In this document: one piece after another, positions 53,130 through 54,766 of the stretch
Position numbering within the stretch: the first letter of the stretch is position 1
How the letters are laid out: every line of letters begins with the position of its first letter
Origin: Verrucomicrobiota bacterium
Lineage (GTDB): Bacteria; Verrucomicrobiota; Verrucomicrobiia; Limisphaerales; SXTU01
Direction of reading: 5' to 3'
Assembly: GCA_016235545.1 (NCBI GenBank)
Contig: JACRKB010000028.1
Span: 1 to 54,766, forward strand
DNA: 54,766 nucleotides
Position numbers and translations under genes: made by a program
The notes under the pieces: generated by a model
The model's database searches: none
Told to the model about the DNA's origin: nothing
What the model saw: the letters and a program-made list of their open reading frames with translations, nothing else

Positions 53130-54533
53130 TTACTTCGGTGGCTCCGGCTCCGGCGTCCCGGCGTCGCCCTGCTGCTTCATCCACGCGGCGAGTTTTTCCC
53201 GCAACCGTGCGATTCGGTCCCGGTGCGCTGGGTCGGCGATGAGGTTGTGAAGCTCAAACGGGTCGGCCTGCGTGTCGTAGAATTCCTCGCGTGCGTGTTG
53301 CTCGATGGTTTGCACGAGCCTCGCTGCCGCAGCGTTGGTCTGGGCTGCGGCGGTCCAAGTGGCATACACCTCGCCGTGGCTGTCGGGGATTTCCATGACT
53401 TTGGTGAAGTGCGTGGTCCACTTGTTCTCCGGGTTCAGGTTCAGGATGAACTTGTGGCGACCATCGCGCACCGCGCGTTGCGGGAAGATGTTCATCTGCC
53501 CGTCGCGCGTGTGGCTTGCGAAGACATGGTCGCGGTGCGCCTGTGCTTCGCCGAGCAGGACGCGCTTGAAACTCCTGCCATCCAAGTCCGCCGGAACTTG
53601 CCCGCCCGCCAGCTCGATGAACGTGGGCAGCACATCCACGAAGGACATCATCGCGTCACTCGTCGCGCCAGGCTTGAGCACGCCGGGCCAGCGCGCGAGG
53701 AAGGGCACGCGCAGGCCGGTGTCGTAACAGGTCCACTTGCAATGCGGCCACTCGGGGCCTTGGTCGGCGGTGTAGAGGAAGAGCGAGTTCGCCGCGAAGC
53801 CGTGGCGGTCGAGCGAGGCCATCACCTCGCCGACGCGCCCGTCCACGGTCGTGATGTCCTGATAGTAGTTCGCCAGCGCGGCGCGGGTCTTGGGCGTGTC
53901 CACCATGATGGGCGGGAGCGGAAGCTTGGCGGGGTCGTAAATCTTGTTCCTCTCCCAGACGACGTGCGGGCCGTTGTCAGCAAGGATGAGGCAGAGCGGC
54001 TGGTCGGGATGCTCGCGCCGGTGCGCGGCGAGGAAAGCGTCCACCTTCGCGGGGTCGAGGCCCTCAGCGCGGTAACGGCGCTGGTTCGCCGGGTTGCGCG
54101 GCAGCGTGGCGTCCAGCACCTCCACGGGGAACACGGACTCGGGCTTGATGTGCGACTTGTTCGCGAGCACGACGCGGTAGCCGAGCGGCTGGAGGAAATG
54201 CGGCAGCGTGCGCACGTCCGGGCGGCAGGCGGTGTGGTTGCCCATGAGGCCGTTGCGCGCGGGGTAGAGGCCGGAATACATCGCCGCCCGCGAGGGCGCG
54301 CAGGTGGGCGATGCTGCGAACACCCGCGTGAAGCGAGTCCCCTGCGTGGCGAGCCGGTCCATGTTTGGCGTGCGGATGACGGCATTGCCGTAGCACCCGA
54401 CGAAGTCCACGCCGTGGTCGTCGGCGAGATAGACGATGAGATTGGGCTTCGTCGGTGCGGCGGCCGCTGGGAAGCTCCAAAACCCAAATCCCAAGCTCCA
54501 AAGAAATCCCAAGAACCAAGCACCAGACTTCAA
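53130..54533 (-). CDS. Exported sulfatase (second), with repeat-derived signal peptide
   Basis: A formylglycine-type sulfatase of about 467 residues from the TTG at 54533. LADDHGVDFVGCYGN carries the metal-binding Asp pair and CAPSR (Cys78) the formylglycine site. LADNGPHVVWERNKIYDP and TADQGPEWPHCKWTCYDTGL are typical of heparan-N-sulfatase-like members. The start is uncertain: no ATG lies between the core and 54743, and the longer frame runs through palindromic repeats. TTG 54533 gives MKSGAWFLGFLWSLGFGFWS, a good signal peptide that is encoded entirely by a heptamer tract. A different start would need a sequence error or more upstream coding. Confidence 0.8.
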   Translation of the reverse strand: MKSGAWFLGFLWSLGFGFWSFPAAAAPTKPNLIVYLADDHGVDFVGCYGNAVIRTPNMDRLATQGTRFTRVFAASPTCAPSRAAMYSGLYPARNGLMGNHTACRPDVRTLPHFLQPLGYRVVLANKSHIKPESVFPVEVLDATLPRNPANQRRYRAEGLDPAKVDAFLAAHRREHPDQPLCLILADNGPHVVWERNKIYDPAKLPLPPIMVDTPKTRAALANYYQDITTVDGRVGEVMASLDRHGFAANSLFLYTADQGPEWPHCKWTCYDTGLRVPFLARWPGVLKPGATSDAMMSFVDVLPTFIELAGGQVPADLDGRSFKRVLLGEAQAHRDHVFASHTRDGQMNIFPQRAVRDGRHKFILNLNPENKWTTHFTKVMEIPDSHGEVYATWTAAAQTNAAAARLVQTIEQHAREEFYDTQADPFELHNLIADPAHRDRIARLREKLAAWMKQQGDAGTPEPEPPK

Positions 54534-54539
54534 CCTGAA
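54477..54539. repeat. Nine tandem heptamers encoding a signal peptide core
   Basis: CCAAAAC, CCAAATC, CCAAGCT, CCAAAGA, AATCCCA, AGAACCA, AGCACCA, GACTTCA and ACCTGAA follow in register. On the minus strand they read as Trp/Phe/Leu/Gly-rich residues of the second sulfatase's N-terminus. Confidence 0.85.
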
Positions 54540-54589
54540 CTTCGAAGCTTGACGCCAACCGACGGCCTGGAGCGCGGCCTGCGCAGACT

Positions 54590-54766
54590 GTGTGAAAACT
54601 CCACCAACGCACGGGAAAGGGCGGTCGCAGCAACGGAGTTGCGACAGAGAGTAGCCCACGGCGCAAGCCGTGGGTCCATCGGCAGAGCGTCGCAAGCCCC
54701 GGAGGGGCGGCAGAATGCGTGGCCAGCCATCGTGAGCGGACACCCTTCCTGCCGCCGCGCTGCGGC
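54590..54766. repeat. Cluster of short palindromes at the window end
   Basis: Successive small inverted repeats: CGCAGCAACGGAGTTGCG (about 54626-54643), CCCACGGCGCAAGCCGTGGG (54655-54674), GCCCCGGAGGGGC (54696-54708) and GCCGCCGCGCTGCGGC (54751-54766). They look like a repetitive extragenic palindrome cluster. The open frame that continues from the sulfatase through them is not considered coding. Confidence 0.6.

Noticed and set aside
54534-54743. Extension of the second sulfatase to the ATG at 54743
   Set aside because: The added residues are translations of short palindromic repeats and end in front of a perfectly usable signal-peptide-like start.

Overview
The window reads as a chromosomal segment of a high-GC Verrucomicrobiota bacterium, most like the Pedosphaera/Limisphaerales group (inference). 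The support is a combination of family signatures: formylglycine-type sulfatases, a planctomycete-cytochrome/PSD1 protein, an alternative complex III operon, FHA-domain membrane proteins, a large exported NHL/Ig/beta-propeller protein, and many foldback and degenerate repeats between genes. No rRNA, tRNA, CRISPR array, transposase or phage gene was found.

Layout. 0.1-7.4 kb (minus strand): YbaB/EbfC, an exported sulfatase, a radical SAM protein, a polytopic membrane protein, and a cytochrome/DUF1549/DUF1553 protein with repeat-derived insertions. 7.6-18.5 kb (mixed strands): the giant exported repeat protein, a LysR regulator, an M48 protease followed by an FHA/zinc/membrane protein, a 41-residue membrane peptide, an exported cysteine hydrolase, a TPR-like membrane protein and a lipoprotein. 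18.9-26.4 kb: an FHA-TM-beta-helix protein, two ABC-2 permeases without an ATPase, a small charged protein, PyrR, a decayed gene end and a DCC-family protein. 26.5-34.7 kb: a polysaccharide locus of glycosyltransferases, two FkbM methyltransferases, a flippase, an O-antigen-ligase-like polymerase and a convergent GT9. 34.8-39.4 kb: an esterase, a neutral-ceramidase-like lipoprotein, adenylosuccinate lyase and a small protein.

39.8-51.5 kb (minus strand) is a tightly packed ten-gene operon. ActA-B-C-D-E-F encode alternative complex III (quinol:electron-acceptor oxidoreductase). They are followed by a small Cys-rich membrane protein and a cbb3-oxidase-like trio. The CcoN-like subunit of that trio has lost every histidine that normally binds heme b, the active-site heme and CuB. 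Its CcoO-like partner carries a long insertion and has Cys where the axial Met is expected. This looks like a non-catalytic oxidase scaffold attached to ACIII and is the best candidate here for an undescribed system. A perfect TGTGA-N6-TCACA operator lies just upstream of actA. 51.9-54.5 kb: a small protein with a proline-rich linker, an SGNH hydrolase and a second sulfatase.

A second theme is repeats. At least nine tracts are degenerate tandem heptamers, often as foldbacks, and several lie in frame inside genes. One forms the hydrophobic core of the second sulfatase's signal peptide. A separate foldback family with a CGCAGAG core recurs about five times, and a nested palindrome is translated at the N-terminus of ActF. 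Three exported-protein genes also share an identical hexamer directly before ATG with promoter-like boxes upstream, which suggests leaderless transcripts.
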